Shown here one piece after another: positions 7,082 through 14,883 of a stretch of DNA of 33,308 bases. Source of the DNA: Clostridiales bacterium (GTDB taxonomy: Bacteria > Bacillota > Clostridia > Lachnospirales > UBA12420); the NCBI GenBank assembly GCA_003452395.1, contig DMOI01000013.1:1-33308 (forward strand). Direction: 5' to 3'. Each line of letters starts with the position of its first letter. Within the stretch, counting starts at the first letter, position 1. A model generated the notes under the pieces. That model made no database searches and was not told the DNA's origin. It was given only the letters and a program-made list of their open reading frames with translations. The translations under genes were made by a program, and so were the position numbers.

Positions 7082-7119
7082 GTGGGAGATAGTTACAGGA
7101 GTAACGTCGTTTGTACCAC
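7082..7119 (+). promoter_or_regulatory. candidate L1-binding structure in the rplKA mRNA
   Basis: GTGGGAGA (7082-7089) is followed by the hairpin GTTAC-AGGA-GTAAC and then CCAC (7116-7119), which can pair with GTGG. L1 is known to repress its operon by binding an mRNA copy of its 23S rRNA site, which contains a GTGGGAG-type strand. The position, directly before the rplA RBS, fits. The match is by eye only. Confidence 0.45.
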
Positions 7120-7134
7120 TAGGAGGTAACAAAT

Positions 7135-7827
7135 ATGAAAAGAGGAAAGAAGTATCAAGAAGCAGCAAAATTAGTTGAAACTACAAAATTATATGATAAA
7201 GCAGAAGGAATGAGTTTGGTAAAACAAACATCAGTAACTAAGTTTGATGCAACTGTAGAATTACATGTAAAGCTTGGAGTAGATAGTAGGCATGCAGATC
7301 AACAAGTAAGAGGAGCTGTAGTACTACCACATGGTACAGGTAAGACAGTAAGAGTACTTGTTATATGTAAAGAAGAAAAGATAAAAGAAGCACAACAAGC
7401 AGGAGCAGACTTTGCTGGTGGAGAAGACATGATAAGCAAAATACAATCTGAAAATTGGTTTGGTTTTGATGTTATGGTAGCTACTCCAGATATGATGGCA
7501 GCTATAGGTAAGATAGGACGTATACTTGGACCTAAAGGTCTAATGCCTAATCCAAAAGCTGGAACAGTTACAGCTGATGTAACAAAAGCAATAAAGGAAA
7601 TTAAAGCTGGTAAAGTTGAGTATAGACTAGATAAAACAAATATAATTCATTTACCAATTGGAAAGATATCATTTGATGTTGAAAAACTAGTCGAAAATTT
7701 TGATACATTGATTGGTGCAATAATAAAAGCTAAACCATCAGCTGCAAAAGGGCAATACTTGAAAAGTGTTTCTATAACTTCTACAATGGGCCCTGGAATA
7801 AAGTTAAATCCAACAAAAATAAGTTAG
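7135..7827 (+). CDS. rplA: 50S ribosomal protein L1
   Basis: L1 builds the mobile stalk at the ribosomal E site and commonly represses its own operon. It has 230 residues, a normal length. Family motifs are FDATVELHVKLGVDSRHADQ, VVLPHGTGKTVRV, the signature IGRILGPKGLMPNPKAGTVT and KAGKVEYRLDKTNIIH. AGGAGGTAAC precedes the ATG at an ideal distance. It is co-transcribed with rplK and followed by the L10 leader. Confidence 0.97.
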   Translation: MKRGKKYQEAAKLVETTKLYDKAEGMSLVKQTSVTKFDATVELHVKLGVDSRHADQQVRGAVVLPHGTGKTVRVLVICKEEKIKEAQQAGADFAGGEDMISKIQSENWFGFDVMVATPDMMAAIGKIGRILGPKGLMPNPKAGTVTADVTKAIKEIKAGKVEYRLDKTNIIHLPIGKISFDVEKLVENFDTLIGAIIKAKPSAAKGQYLKSVSITSTMGPGIKLNPTKIS

Positions 7828-7829
7828 AA

Positions 7830-7950
7830 TAAACCGTAGAAAGTAGGTGCGAAAGCTTAAAGTGGCCTACCGAGGTGAAAAATCATAATAATTTAGGTTA
7901 TTATAAGGTTTACACTTCGCATGCGGTAGTGTAAACCTTATTTATTTTAG
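7830..7950 (+). ncRNA. ribosomal protein L10 leader
   Basis: The leader lies between rplA and rplJ. GTAGGTGCGAAAGC...GGCCTACCGAGG gives a stem closed by GTAGG/CCTAC with an internal asymmetric loop. A small ATAAT...ATTAT hairpin and a long terminator hairpin follow. This order and position match the L10 leader of Firmicutes, which lets L10(L12)4 control rplJL. Exact boundaries are approximate. Confidence 0.75.
7903..7949 (+). terminator. terminator/attenuator within the L10 leader
   Basis: There is a perfect 14-bp stem, ATAAGGTTTACACT (7903-7916) with AGTGTAAACCTTAT (7928-7941), with an 11-base loop and a T-rich tail TTATTTTAG. It would end transcription before rplJ when L10 is in excess. 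Confidence 0.8.
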
Positions 7951-7967
7951 TTTAAGGAGGTGTAATG

Positions 7968-8456
7968 ATGGGTAAAAACTTAGAAAACAAAAAAGTTGTT
8001 GTATCTGAAATTGAAGAAAAGTTAGGCAAATCGGCATCTATAGTTATAGTTGATTATAGAGGATTAAATGCCGAACAAGATACAGAATTAAGAAAGCATC
8101 TTAGAGAAGGTGGAGTAGAGTATAAAATATATAAAAATTCTTTACTTAAACTTGCAATGAAAGATGAGAAATATAATGAAATCAAAAACATATTAGAAGG
8201 ACCAACAGCTATAGCTTTTTCATATAGCGATCCAACAATAGCCGCAAGAAAAGTTAATGATATTTCTAAAAAATATGAATCTTTAGAGTTTAAAGCAGGT
8301 ATTGTAGAAAACATGTACTACGATGCAGAAAAAATAAAAGTAATAGCAGAGATACCAAGCCGAGAGGTATTGTTATCGAGGTTACTTGGCAGCATGAAGT
8401 CACCAATTACAAACTTCGCTAGAGTGTTAAAACAAGTAGCAGAAAAAAATGCATAG
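7968..8456 (+). CDS. rplJ: 50S ribosomal protein L10
   Basis: L10 is the base of the ribosomal stalk, binding 23S rRNA and the L7/L12 dimers. It has about 162 residues. The N-terminal part has the family pattern ENKKVVVSEIEEKLGKSASIVIVDYRGL, with VEYKIYKNSLLKLAM following. The C-terminal helix (about 130-162) that carries L12 ends in VLKQVAEKNA. ATG 7968 lies seven bases from AAGGAGG; ATG 7965 (one extra Met) lies four bases away and is also possible. It is paired with rplL under the L10 leader. Confidence 0.95.
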   Translation: MGKNLENKKVVVSEIEEKLGKSASIVIVDYRGLNAEQDTELRKHLREGGVEYKIYKNSLLKLAMKDEKYNEIKNILEGPTAIAFSYSDPTIAARKVNDISKKYESLEFKAGIVENMYYDAEKIKVIAEIPSREVLLSRLLGSMKSPITNFARVLKQVAEKNA

Positions 8457-8508
8457 AATATGCGAAACATAAAACATAGAAAACTAAAATTTGAAAGGGG
8501 ATATTAAA

Positions 8509-8874
8509 ATGTCAGAAAAATTAGCAAAAATATTAGAAGAAATAAAAGGACTTACAGTTCTTGAATTGAACGATTTAGTAAAAGCATGTGAGGAAGAGTT
8601 TGGAGTATCAGCAGCAGCAGGAGTTATGGTAGCAGGACCAGCTGCAGCAGCAGTTGAAGAAAAAACAGAATTTGATGTTGAATTAACAGCAGCAGGGTCA
8701 GAAAAAATCAAAGCAATAAAGGTTGTTAGAGAATTAACAGGTTTAGGATTAAAAGAAGCTAAGGACGCAGTTGAAGGAGCACCTACAATATTAAAAGCAG
8801 GAGCAACTAAAGAAGAAGCAGACAAAATGAAAGCTGACTTAGAAGCAGTTGGAGCAACAGTAACACTTAAATAA
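8509..8874 (+). CDS. rplL: 50S ribosomal protein L7/L12
   Basis: L7/L12 is the stalk protein that recruits translational GTPases. It has 121 residues. An N-terminal dimerisation helix pair, an Ala-rich hinge (residues ~35-55) and the C-terminal domain with EKIKAIKVVRELTGLGLKEAK can be seen. ATG 8509 follows GAAAGGGG. It is the last gene of the block. In most bacteria rpoB follows, but here a strong terminator and a convergent operon do. Confidence 0.97.
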   Translation: MSEKLAKILEEIKGLTVLELNDLVKACEEEFGVSAAAGVMVAGPAAAAVEEKTEFDVELTAAGSEKIKAIKVVRELTGLGLKEAKDAVEGAPTILKAGATKEEADKMKADLEAVGATVTLK

Positions 8875-8885
8875 TCAAAACATAG

Positions 8886-8930
8886 ACGAATGTAAAAAGC
8901 CATGCATCATGCATGGCTTTTTACATTCGT
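8886..8930. terminator. bidirectional terminator between rplL and the rsb operon
   Basis: A perfect 22-bp inverted repeat surrounds a single central base: ACGAATGTAAAAAGCCATGCAT and its complement. It carries T5 on the plus strand and T5 on the minus strand. It serves rplL from one side and the phosphatase gene from the other. The phosphatase stop codon (8921-8923) lies inside the right arm. Confidence 0.9.
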
Positions 8931-10072
8931 AGTAATATTAAACTTACATCGTCGGACTCTTGTTTTTTATGATCTGTTGCATTGCAAAATTGATTTAGCA
9001 GTATATTTGTTATTCTACTTAGTGATTCAGGTTTAATATCTAGCAATATATCTTTAAGTATATTTATAAACTCATGGTTATTATCTTTATAGATACTATC
9101 AGATAGTCCGTCTGTATATAGCAATAATAAATCACCCTTATTATAATCAACTATTTTATAGGAATAATTAGGCGTAGGTATGATTCCTAAAGGAAAACTA
9201 TCGATTGCAAGCTCTTCGGCATTGTCACCTTTAATAAGCATGGGAGGACAGTGACCAGCATTTGAGTATGTGATAATGTTGTTTTTTGTATCTATTATTC
9301 CATAGAATGCGGTTGCATATATATTTGGAATGCTATTATTGAATATACTTAGAAATTCATGATTCATTCGAGATAGTATCTCATTTGGAAGTCTATTTCT
9401 AACCACATGGTTTTTAAATAGTAGTTTTAGCATAGATGTAAGTAGAGCAGCAGATATACCGTGACCAGAAACATCAGCTATAAATACACCGAGGCAGTTT
9501 TCATCTAGAACTGTTACATCATATACATCTCCGCCTATGTATAAGGCAGGCATGTATTTGCTATATAATTTCATATCATTGAATTCAAGGTTAAATTCTT
9601 TTACTAGTGCTTGCTGAATTTTTTGTGCCATTTTCAGCTGGTAGTTTATAAGTACATTTTTTTCTTCTATTTCTGAATATTTATTTTTCAGTTCGTCACT
9701 TAGCTTTTTAACTCGTACAAGAGATTTAACTTTTGATATCAGTGTATTTTTATCAAACGTTCTTGATATAAAATCATCTGCACCAACCTCTAAAGCCCTT
9801 ATTTTTATATCTTCTGCATCAAGGGCAGTGACAATTAAAATAGGTATATATTTTGTAAAGTTATCTTCTTTTAAAATTTTACAAATATCGTATCCGCTAA
9901 TATTTGGCATAACTATATCTAATATTATTAAATCTGGATTTAATACTTTTGTTTTTTGCACCGCGGTGGTTATATTATTTGCGAAGAAGGTTGTGTATCC
10001 TGCGCTTGTTAGATATTTGCTTATTAGTACTATTGATTCGCTAAAATTATCTATTATAAGTATCTTATACAT
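8921..10072 (-). CDS. receiver domain-PP2C serine phosphatase (RsbU/SpoIIE type)
   Basis: This 383-residue protein is a likely phosphatase of the anti-anti-sigma factor encoded upstream in the same operon. An N-terminal receiver domain (1-120) keeps the phosphoacceptor D52 in LDIVMP. A coiled-coil linker (~122-155) leads to a PP2C-type SpoIIE/RsbU domain (~165-383) with GGDVYD, IADVSGHG, NAGHCPP, LLYTDGLSD and a terminal SDDVSLILL, so the metal-binding aspartates are present. The receiver looks altered: the usual acidic pair is D8-N9, and the conserved switch Lys-Pro is R104-T105. Its start overlaps the end of the RsbW-like gene by eight bases, implying translational coupling, and its stop lies in a shared terminator. 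Confidence 0.9.
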   Translation of the reverse strand: MYKILIIDNFSESIVLISKYLTSAGYTTFFANNITTAVQKTKVLNPDLIILDIVMPNISGYDICKILKEDNFTKYIPILIVTALDAEDIKIRALEVGADDFISRTFDKNTLISKVKSLVRVKKLSDELKNKYSEIEEKNVLINYQLKMAQKIQQALVKEFNLEFNDMKLYSKYMPALYIGGDVYDVTVLDENCLGVFIADVSGHGISAALLTSMLKLLFKNHVVRNRLPNEILSRMNHEFLSIFNNSIPNIYATAFYGIIDTKNNIITYSNAGHCPPMLIKGDNAEELAIDSFPLGIIPTPNYSYKIVDYNKGDLLLLYTDGLSDSIYKDNNHEFINILKDILLDIKPESLSRITNILLNQFCNATDHKKQESDDVSLILLRM

Positions 10073-10493
10073 TTGGAGGCCCCACTGTTTTATAAATGTT
10101 TATTTCTCTACCATTTTGTAAAAACTCTACATTATCACTCAGAGAATTTATAAGAAGAAAGCCGCGTCCATCTTCTTTATATAAATCTAAAAACCTAACA
10201 TTTTGAACAATATTTTTATAGTTAAAGCCAGAACCCTCATTTTCCACCTTAAACAAAATGGTGTTTTTATTAACAACCTCAGTTTTAATAAAAACAGATT
10301 TAGCTATATCTTTATTATTTCCATGAATCATTGCATTAGATATTGCTTCGGACAAGATGAGTCTTAGATCTAGTATGTCTTCTTTTGATATATTAGGTAT
10401 AAAATTAGGCAATAGCGATAAATTTTCCTTTACAACAGGGTCTATATTTTTTATTTCGCTATTTATTGTAGCTAAAAAAACAACATCATTCAC
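10065..10493 (-). CDS. RsbW/SpoIIAB-like serine kinase (HATPase)
   Basis: This 142-residue GHKL ATPase domain is of the anti-sigma factor kinase type. It is expected to bind and phosphorylate the STAS protein of the operon and to sequester a partner. The N-box is intact (SEAISNAMIHGN, with the Mg-binding Asn). A G1-like DGRGFLLI and NEGSGFNYKN region complete the ATP site. ATG 10493 is the only start with a G-rich RBS (GGGGGG, 13 bases upstream, rather long). No sigma factor gene accompanies it, so its target is unknown. Overlap with the next gene suggests a coupled operon. Confidence 0.85.
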   Translation of the reverse strand: MNDVVFLATINSEIKNIDPVVKENLSLLPNFIPNISKEDILDLRLILSEAISNAMIHGNNKDIAKSVFIKTEVVNKNTILFKVENEGSGFNYKNIVQNVRFLDLYKEDGRGFLLINSLSDNVEFLQNGREINIYKTVGPPNV

Positions 10494-10555
10494 TAAAAAT
10501 CACCCCCCTTAATCAAAGTACAAATTATAATTCATGGTTATGTGGTATATATGTT

Positions 10556-10939
10556 TTATCCTTTTAATTTCATTAGATGGATATTTGTAACATTATTTAA
10601 CTTATCCTTGTCCACTTTAAATTCGTTCATGCAGCCTTTTATCATAATAAGGGACATGTTATCTTGAGATTCGAGAAAATCGGAACAAGCTGTAGGAATG
10701 AGTATGTCTACAAATAGCTTTTCAGCTTCCATCTTAAAAGTAACATCGAAGCTGCTACAGTGTTGGGGATTACATGAATTAATTATATATGTCGCCGTTT
10801 CAGAAATAGCAGTTTTTATATCTTCAACTTCTGAAACATTAAAATTCATACGTTCTGATATTGAAGAAGAAGTTAAGCGAATAGTTGAAACATATGCCGG
10901 ATTTAAAGGCAGAGATAATTTTATGGTGTTATTACTCAT
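10556..10939 (-). CDS. degenerate HATPase, RsbW-like paralogue
   Basis: This protein has about 127 residues (MSNNTIKLSLPLNPAY...). Its outline matches the RsbW-like gene downstream: an N-terminal beta strand, then a helix with EVEDIKTAISETATYIINSC. The N-box Asn is replaced (SETATY where SEAxxN is expected) and no DxGxG box is visible, so ATP binding and kinase activity are doubtful. ATG 10939 is chosen because AAGGTG lies six bases upstream and the gene then overlaps the STAS gene by eight bases. It could be a scaffold or a sink for the STAS protein. Assignment to the family rests on pattern and context. Confidence 0.7.
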   Translation of the reverse strand: MSNNTIKLSLPLNPAYVSTIRLTSSSISERMNFNVSEVEDIKTAISETATYIINSCNPQHCSSFDVTFKMEAEKLFVDILIPTACSDFLESQDNMSLIMIKGCMNEFKVDKDKLNNVTNIHLMKLKG

Positions 10940-11264
10940 TTGATGCACCTTCTTCAATTACAAATATTTTATCAAGGCTAGTCATCTTAAATAGCTTATA
11001 TACATTCGGATTTAAGTTTTTAAGTGTTATACAGCCATTATATTCCTTAACTTTTTTTTGAACAGAAACGAGTGCTCCCAAACCAGTACTGTCTATATAT
11101 TCGAGGTTCCTGAAATTCATATGAATATTATTTTTTGATTTTTCGACTAGACTTATTAAGTGCTCTCTGAGTTCATTTGAGTTATAAATATCAATTTCTC
11201 CAGAAATGTGAACATCCCATATTTTTGAGTTATTATCAAAGTTATAATTAAAATTAAAATTCAT
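10932..11264 (-). CDS. anti-sigma factor antagonist (STAS domain, RsbV/SpoIIAA type)
   Basis: This 110-residue single STAS domain has the phosphorylation motif at S59 in YIDSTGLGALV. It is preceded by the typical SGEIDIYNSNELREHL strand-helix. The first ~12 residues are unusually rich in Asn and Phe. A good AGG-rich RBS (AGGTTTTTATATG on the minus strand) precedes the ATG. It is the first gene of a four-gene operon (STAS, degenerate HATPase, HATPase kinase, phosphatase), the full set of a partner switch apart from the controlled sigma factor or other target. Confidence 0.92.
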   Translation of the reverse strand: MNFNFNYNFDNNSKIWDVHISGEIDIYNSNELREHLISLVEKSKNNIHMNFRNLEYIDSTGLGALVSVQKKVKEYNGCITLKNLNPNVYKLFKMTSLDKIFVIEEGASNE

Positions 11265-11416
11265 ATAAAAACCTCCATTGAATTATTGTCAAATATTAAT
11301 TAGTATATACGAATTATTTTTACGCTAATTGCCAATAACTATGTACTAATTACTATGTTATTTTAACATATATTATGAAAAATATAAATAGTTATAATAA
11401 AAAAATATAAATATTA

Positions 11417-11445
11417 TGGAAAAAATAACAAAAGTGTGCTAAAAT
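11417..11445 (+). promoter_or_regulatory. possible extended -10 promoter of the gdpP operon
   Basis: TGCTAAAAT (extended -10, hexamer 11440-11445) lies 17 bases after a weak -35, TGGAAA (11417-11422). It sits in the 266-bp divergent region between the rsb operon and the membrane protein gene. The rest of that region is AT-rich and shows nothing else certain. Confidence 0.5.
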
Positions 11446-11530
11446 AGATAGCAAGTAAACAAGATTTACTTATTATAGGACATCTGGTTAATAACAGAGT
11501 ATGTTACTAATAAAACTTGAGAGGGAAATT

Positions 11531-12253
11531 ATGAGTAGGAAACTGATTGATGTAGAGTATGAAGTTAGAAAAACTTTTTTGATATATATATTTATAGTAT
11601 ATGGAATATTTTTATCTTTAAATATATTTCAGGATTTTAATTTATTCAATTATTACGTAAGTTTCGTAGAAAATAATTTTAGTGAATTAAATAGGGAACT
11701 AAACTTAGAGTACAAGGATAACTTGAATAAACTTAACGAACTTAAAGTAACAAAGGATGAAATTACGGAAAGGTATTACACTGTAAAAGGTTATTTAGAC
11801 GAAAACCAACGTGTTTTGATATACTTTTTCCCAGCTATATTTATTATTGCCATATTAGTACTTACGTTTGTTCATGTTGAAATCATGAATAGATACATTA
11901 ATAAGAAAAAGAATATCACAGTAAAGATAATAAAGCTGAGTAAAACATTCGTAATTGTAACATTAATGGTTGTGCTTCTCGAATTATTTTTGAAGCCAGA
12001 GGGAAATCACTTTTTAATGAAGGTATTCAGTAATATTAATCTGATTATGGAATTCATACTAATTATCTTTGGGATTGTAGTAGCTAGTAATATGATAAAT
12101 ACTTTAGGGGTAAAGCTTAAAAACATGCTTAGGATATTTAATATAATTCTGATACTCATATTTCCGCATTTTTTTTGGATAATAGGTGTATGGGGAAGTT
12201 TAGCTAATGTGAAAATTATAAAAAAGGTAGGGAAAAGACAATATGAATTATAA
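11531..12253 (+). CDS. five-TM membrane protein upstream of gdpP
   Basis: This is an unrecognised membrane protein of about 240 residues. Predicted membrane segments lie near residues 15-33, 95-117, 135-155, 172-195 and 205-228. Between the first two is a polar stretch (~35-92) with heptad-like Leu/Lys/Glu (ELNRELNLEYKDNLNKLNELK) that may form a coiled coil on one face of the membrane. ATG 11531 has GAGAGGG six bases upstream; ATG 11501 lacks an RBS. Its end overlaps gdpP by 11 bases. In many Firmicutes a larger polytopic DUF2232 protein (YybS) holds this place. I cannot see DUF2232 sequence here, so it may be an analogue or a very divergent relative. Confidence 0.75.
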   Translation: MSRKLIDVEYEVRKTFLIYIFIVYGIFLSLNIFQDFNLFNYYVSFVENNFSELNRELNLEYKDNLNKLNELKVTKDEITERYYTVKGYLDENQRVLIYFFPAIFIIAILVLTFVHVEIMNRYINKKKNITVKIIKLSKTFVIVTLMVVLLELFLKPEGNHFLMKVFSNINLIMEFILIIFGIVVASNMINTLGVKLKNMLRIFNIILILIFPHFFWIIGVWGSLANVKIIKKVGKRQYEL

Positions 12254-14255
12254 AAATGTGGAAGCATTTGTAAATAAGTATATGAAAGCAATATATATTT
12301 TCTTTTTATTATTAATTTTAATAAACATGATCTGGCTTATATATCAACCACAAATGGCGATTGTTTCTATATGCATTATAGGAGTGTTTTATAGTTATTA
12401 TTTGTTTGTTGTAGGAAAATTCAAAAAGAATATATATAAATTGATGTCAAAATACGAAGATCAAATTACAGAGTATAAAAAAGATGCAAATTTAAATGCA
12501 CCAATACCGTACATGGTTATTGATATACATGGAGAGGTTAAGTGGGTAAACAATAAATGTAGAACTATATTAAATAATAAAAAGATGCATGAAGAAAACA
12601 TATCTACGATATTTCCAGATATTAATGTAGAGGATATCATAGAAAGCCAAGAGATAACTAAAGAAATTTTGCTGAATAATAAAAGGTACCGCATGGAAAA
12701 ACAGATACTCAAGGTAGAAGAAGAGGGAGATGAGGTTGAAAATCTCATAGCCCTGTATTTGCTAGATATTACAGAGTATAACAGGATTAAGAGTATGTAT
12801 GAAAATGATAAGATAATTGTGGGATACTTGTTTATTGATAATTTTCAGGAGATTATTGATAGCATAGAAGATGTAAAAAGCCCCATGCTTATAGGTATTA
12901 TTGAAAGAAAGATAGGAAGACTTGGGCAGAACATGGATGCTATAATAAAAAAGATAGAAAGAGATAAATTTATGATTATTTTTCATAAAATTAAATTAGA
13001 GTATTTGTTAGAAAATAAGTTTGATATTCTTGATGATATAAGGAAAGTAAGTATAGGTAACGAGCTTCCAGTTACTTTAAGTATAGGTATAGGTGTGGGT
13101 GCAAATAATCTAATAGGAACGTCAGAATATGCTAAGGAGGCCTTGGATCTAGCAATTGGACGAGGTGGAGACCAAGCAATAATAAAAGAAAATGAAAAGT
13201 ATGAGTTTTTTGGAGGAAAAAATAAGAAGGAAGTGGAAGTAGCTACCGGAGGCAAGGCAAGAGCAAGGATAAAGGCGTATGCCTTTAGGGAGCTCGTAAA
13301 TACAGTTGATAGGGTTATTATTATGGGTCATAAAAATCCAGATCTTGATTCACTTGGTGCAGCACTTGGAATGTATAGGGCTGTAGAATTATTAGGAAAG
13401 AAAGCTCATATTGTTTTAAATGAGGTCACAGCTGCTATAGAATCTTTGTTTGAACGAATAGAAACTTGCGGAGAGTATGAAAGAGATACTTTTATAAAAA
13501 CTGCAGAGGCACTACAAAAGTTTGATGATGATACACTGCTTGTAATAGTTGATGTTAATCATCCTAATTATGTTGATGCTCCAAAACTTTTAGAAGTAGC
13601 GAAAAAAATAGTGGTTATTGATCATCACATAAAAAGTGGTGTTACTATAGAAAATCCTACATTGGCATATCAGGAAGCGTATGCATCGTCAGCATCTGAA
13701 CTTGTAACTCAACTTATACAATATGTTTCCGATAAAGTCGAATTAAAAGAAGTTGAGGTAGACGCATTGATTGCAGGGATGATAGTGGATACAAAAAACT
13801 TTACATTCAAGACGGGGGTAAAGACGTTCGAAGCAGCGGCATTCTTGAGAAGAAATGGGGCAGACAGTACAAGAGTAAAAGTTCTATTTCAAAACGATCT
13901 TAATTCTTATAAAGCTAGAGCAGAGGCAATTTCGACAACAGAAATATATAAAGAACATTTCGCAATTGCAGTACTCGAAGCAAGGGGAACAAATGATTAT
14001 ATGGTCATATCTCAACTTGCAGATGAACTCCTAAATATAACGGGTGTAAAAGCATCGTTTGTATTGTGTCATGAGGGAAATAAAATACTGCTTAGTTCAA
14101 GATCGTTAGGAGAAATGAATGTAGAACTCATTGCAGAAAAACTCGGTGGGGGTGGTCATTTTACTGCTGCTGGAGCACAAATTAAAGGTGTTACGCTAGA
14201 GGAAACTAGAAAAAAACTAAAGAAAAGTATAGACGAATATTATAAGGAGGACTGA
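12243..14255 (+). CDS. gdpP: cyclic-di-AMP phosphodiesterase GdpP
   Basis: This membrane-anchored enzyme hydrolyses c-di-AMP to pApA. It has 670 residues, typical for GdpP. Two N-terminal membrane helices (~12-60), a degenerate PAS domain (~85-165), a degenerate GGDEF domain (~175-300, with GRGGDQAII in place of GGDEF) and DHH-DHHA1 (~340-665) are visible. Catalytic DHH motifs are MGHKNPDLDSLG, VIVDVNHP and VVIDHHIKSG; DHHA1 has GGGGHFTAAGAQI. rplI follows five bases later, the conserved gdpP-rplI order. By lowering c-di-AMP it would be expected to affect KtrAB, which this window also encodes. Confidence 0.95.
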   Translation: MNYKNVEAFVNKYMKAIYIFFLLLILINMIWLIYQPQMAIVSICIIGVFYSYYLFVVGKFKKNIYKLMSKYEDQITEYKKDANLNAPIPYMVIDIHGEVKWVNNKCRTILNNKKMHEENISTIFPDINVEDIIESQEITKEILLNNKRYRMEKQILKVEEEGDEVENLIALYLLDITEYNRIKSMYENDKIIVGYLFIDNFQEIIDSIEDVKSPMLIGIIERKIGRLGQNMDAIIKKIERDKFMIIFHKIKLEYLLENKFDILDDIRKVSIGNELPVTLSIGIGVGANNLIGTSEYAKEALDLAIGRGGDQAIIKENEKYEFFGGKNKKEVEVATGGKARARIKAYAFRELVNTVDRVIIMGHKNPDLDSLGAALGMYRAVELLGKKAHIVLNEVTAAIESLFERIETCGEYERDTFIKTAEALQKFDDDTLLVIVDVNHPNYVDAPKLLEVAKKIVVIDHHIKSGVTIENPTLAYQEAYASSASELVTQLIQYVSDKVELKEVEVDALIAGMIVDTKNFTFKTGVKTFEAAAFLRRNGADSTRVKVLFQNDLNSYKARAEAISTTEIYKEHFAIAVLEARGTNDYMVISQLADELLNITGVKASFVLCHEGNKILLSSRSLGEMNVELIAEKLGGGGHFTAAGAQIKGVTLEETRKKLKKSIDEYYKED

Positions 14256-14260
14256 AAAAT

Positions 14261-14707
14261 ATGAAATTAATACTTAAAAAAGATGTAATAAAGCTAGGTA
14301 AAGTGGGAGACATAATTGAGGCAAGTGATGGATATGCAAGAAATTACCTTCTACCAAAAGGGCTTGCAAGTGAAGCAACAAAAGCAAATTTGTGTGAACT
14401 AGATCAAAAGAAAAATGCAGAGAAAAAAAGGGAAAAACAAGAATTAGATGAAGCGAAGAACAAAGGTGAGATATTAAAAAGCAAAGTTTTTAAAATATTA
14501 GTTAAAACAGGTGAAAATGGTAGAGTATTTGGATCGGTAACAACAAAAGAAATAGCAGAAGTTATAAAAGAACAAACTGGTATAGATATTGATAAAAGGA
14601 AAATAGACTTGGTAGATAATATAAAAAATATAGGAATATATAACGTAAGTGTAAAGTTGCATCATGATGTGATAGCAAGTGTTAAGGTAGAAGTCAACGG
14701 GAAGTAA
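14261..14707 (+). CDS. rplI: 50S ribosomal protein L9
   Basis: L9 is a large-subunit protein of two domains joined by a long helix. It has 148 residues. The N-terminal domain contains the family signature GKVGDIIEASDGYARNYLLP with PKGLASEAT. The central helix (~40-75) is Lys/Glu-rich, and the C-terminal domain includes VFGSVTTKEIAE. AAGGAGG lies just upstream inside the gdpP tail, so translation is probably coupled. A family B repeat follows the stop, before holA. Confidence 0.97.
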   Translation: MKLILKKDVIKLGKVGDIIEASDGYARNYLLPKGLASEATKANLCELDQKKNAEKKREKQELDEAKNKGEILKSKVFKILVKTGENGRVFGSVTTKEIAEVIKEQTGIDIDKRKIDLVDNIKNIGIYNVSVKLHHDVIASVKVEVNGK

Positions 14708-14732
14708 GACAGTCAGCTGGTGAGCTGAAGAG

Positions 14733-14830
14733 TTCTCCCCCTGCGAAGGGGGAGTTAGAGGGGGTAAGGGATTCAAAGCGAGGAAATGTAAAAAATGACC
14801 CCACATAACCTCCCCTCCGCAAGGGAGGAA
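14733..14830. repeat. CCCCCTGCGAAGGGGG element (family B), copy 2
   Basis: The left end TTCTCCCCCTGCGAAGGGGG is identical to copy 1 and is followed by AGTTAGAGGGGGT. The right end TGACCCCACATAACCTCCCC...AAGGGAGGAA is its imperfect inverted partner. The middle ~30 bases differ from copies 1 and 3. It lies between rplI and holA. Confidence 0.8.
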
Positions 14831-14883
14831 TAAAAAACATCAGTAACTTGTTACACTATAGAAATAAGACAGGAGGTTTTTCC

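Noticed and set aside
10065..11264. Complete sigB or spoIIA operon
   Set aside because: No sigma factor gene is present beside the STAS and HATPase genes, so the target of the switch cannot be named.
14498..14806. Minus-strand ORF of 102 codons
   Set aside because: It is antisense to rplI and includes the family B palindrome; its Tyr/Phe-rich translation is typical of shadow frames in AT-rich DNA.
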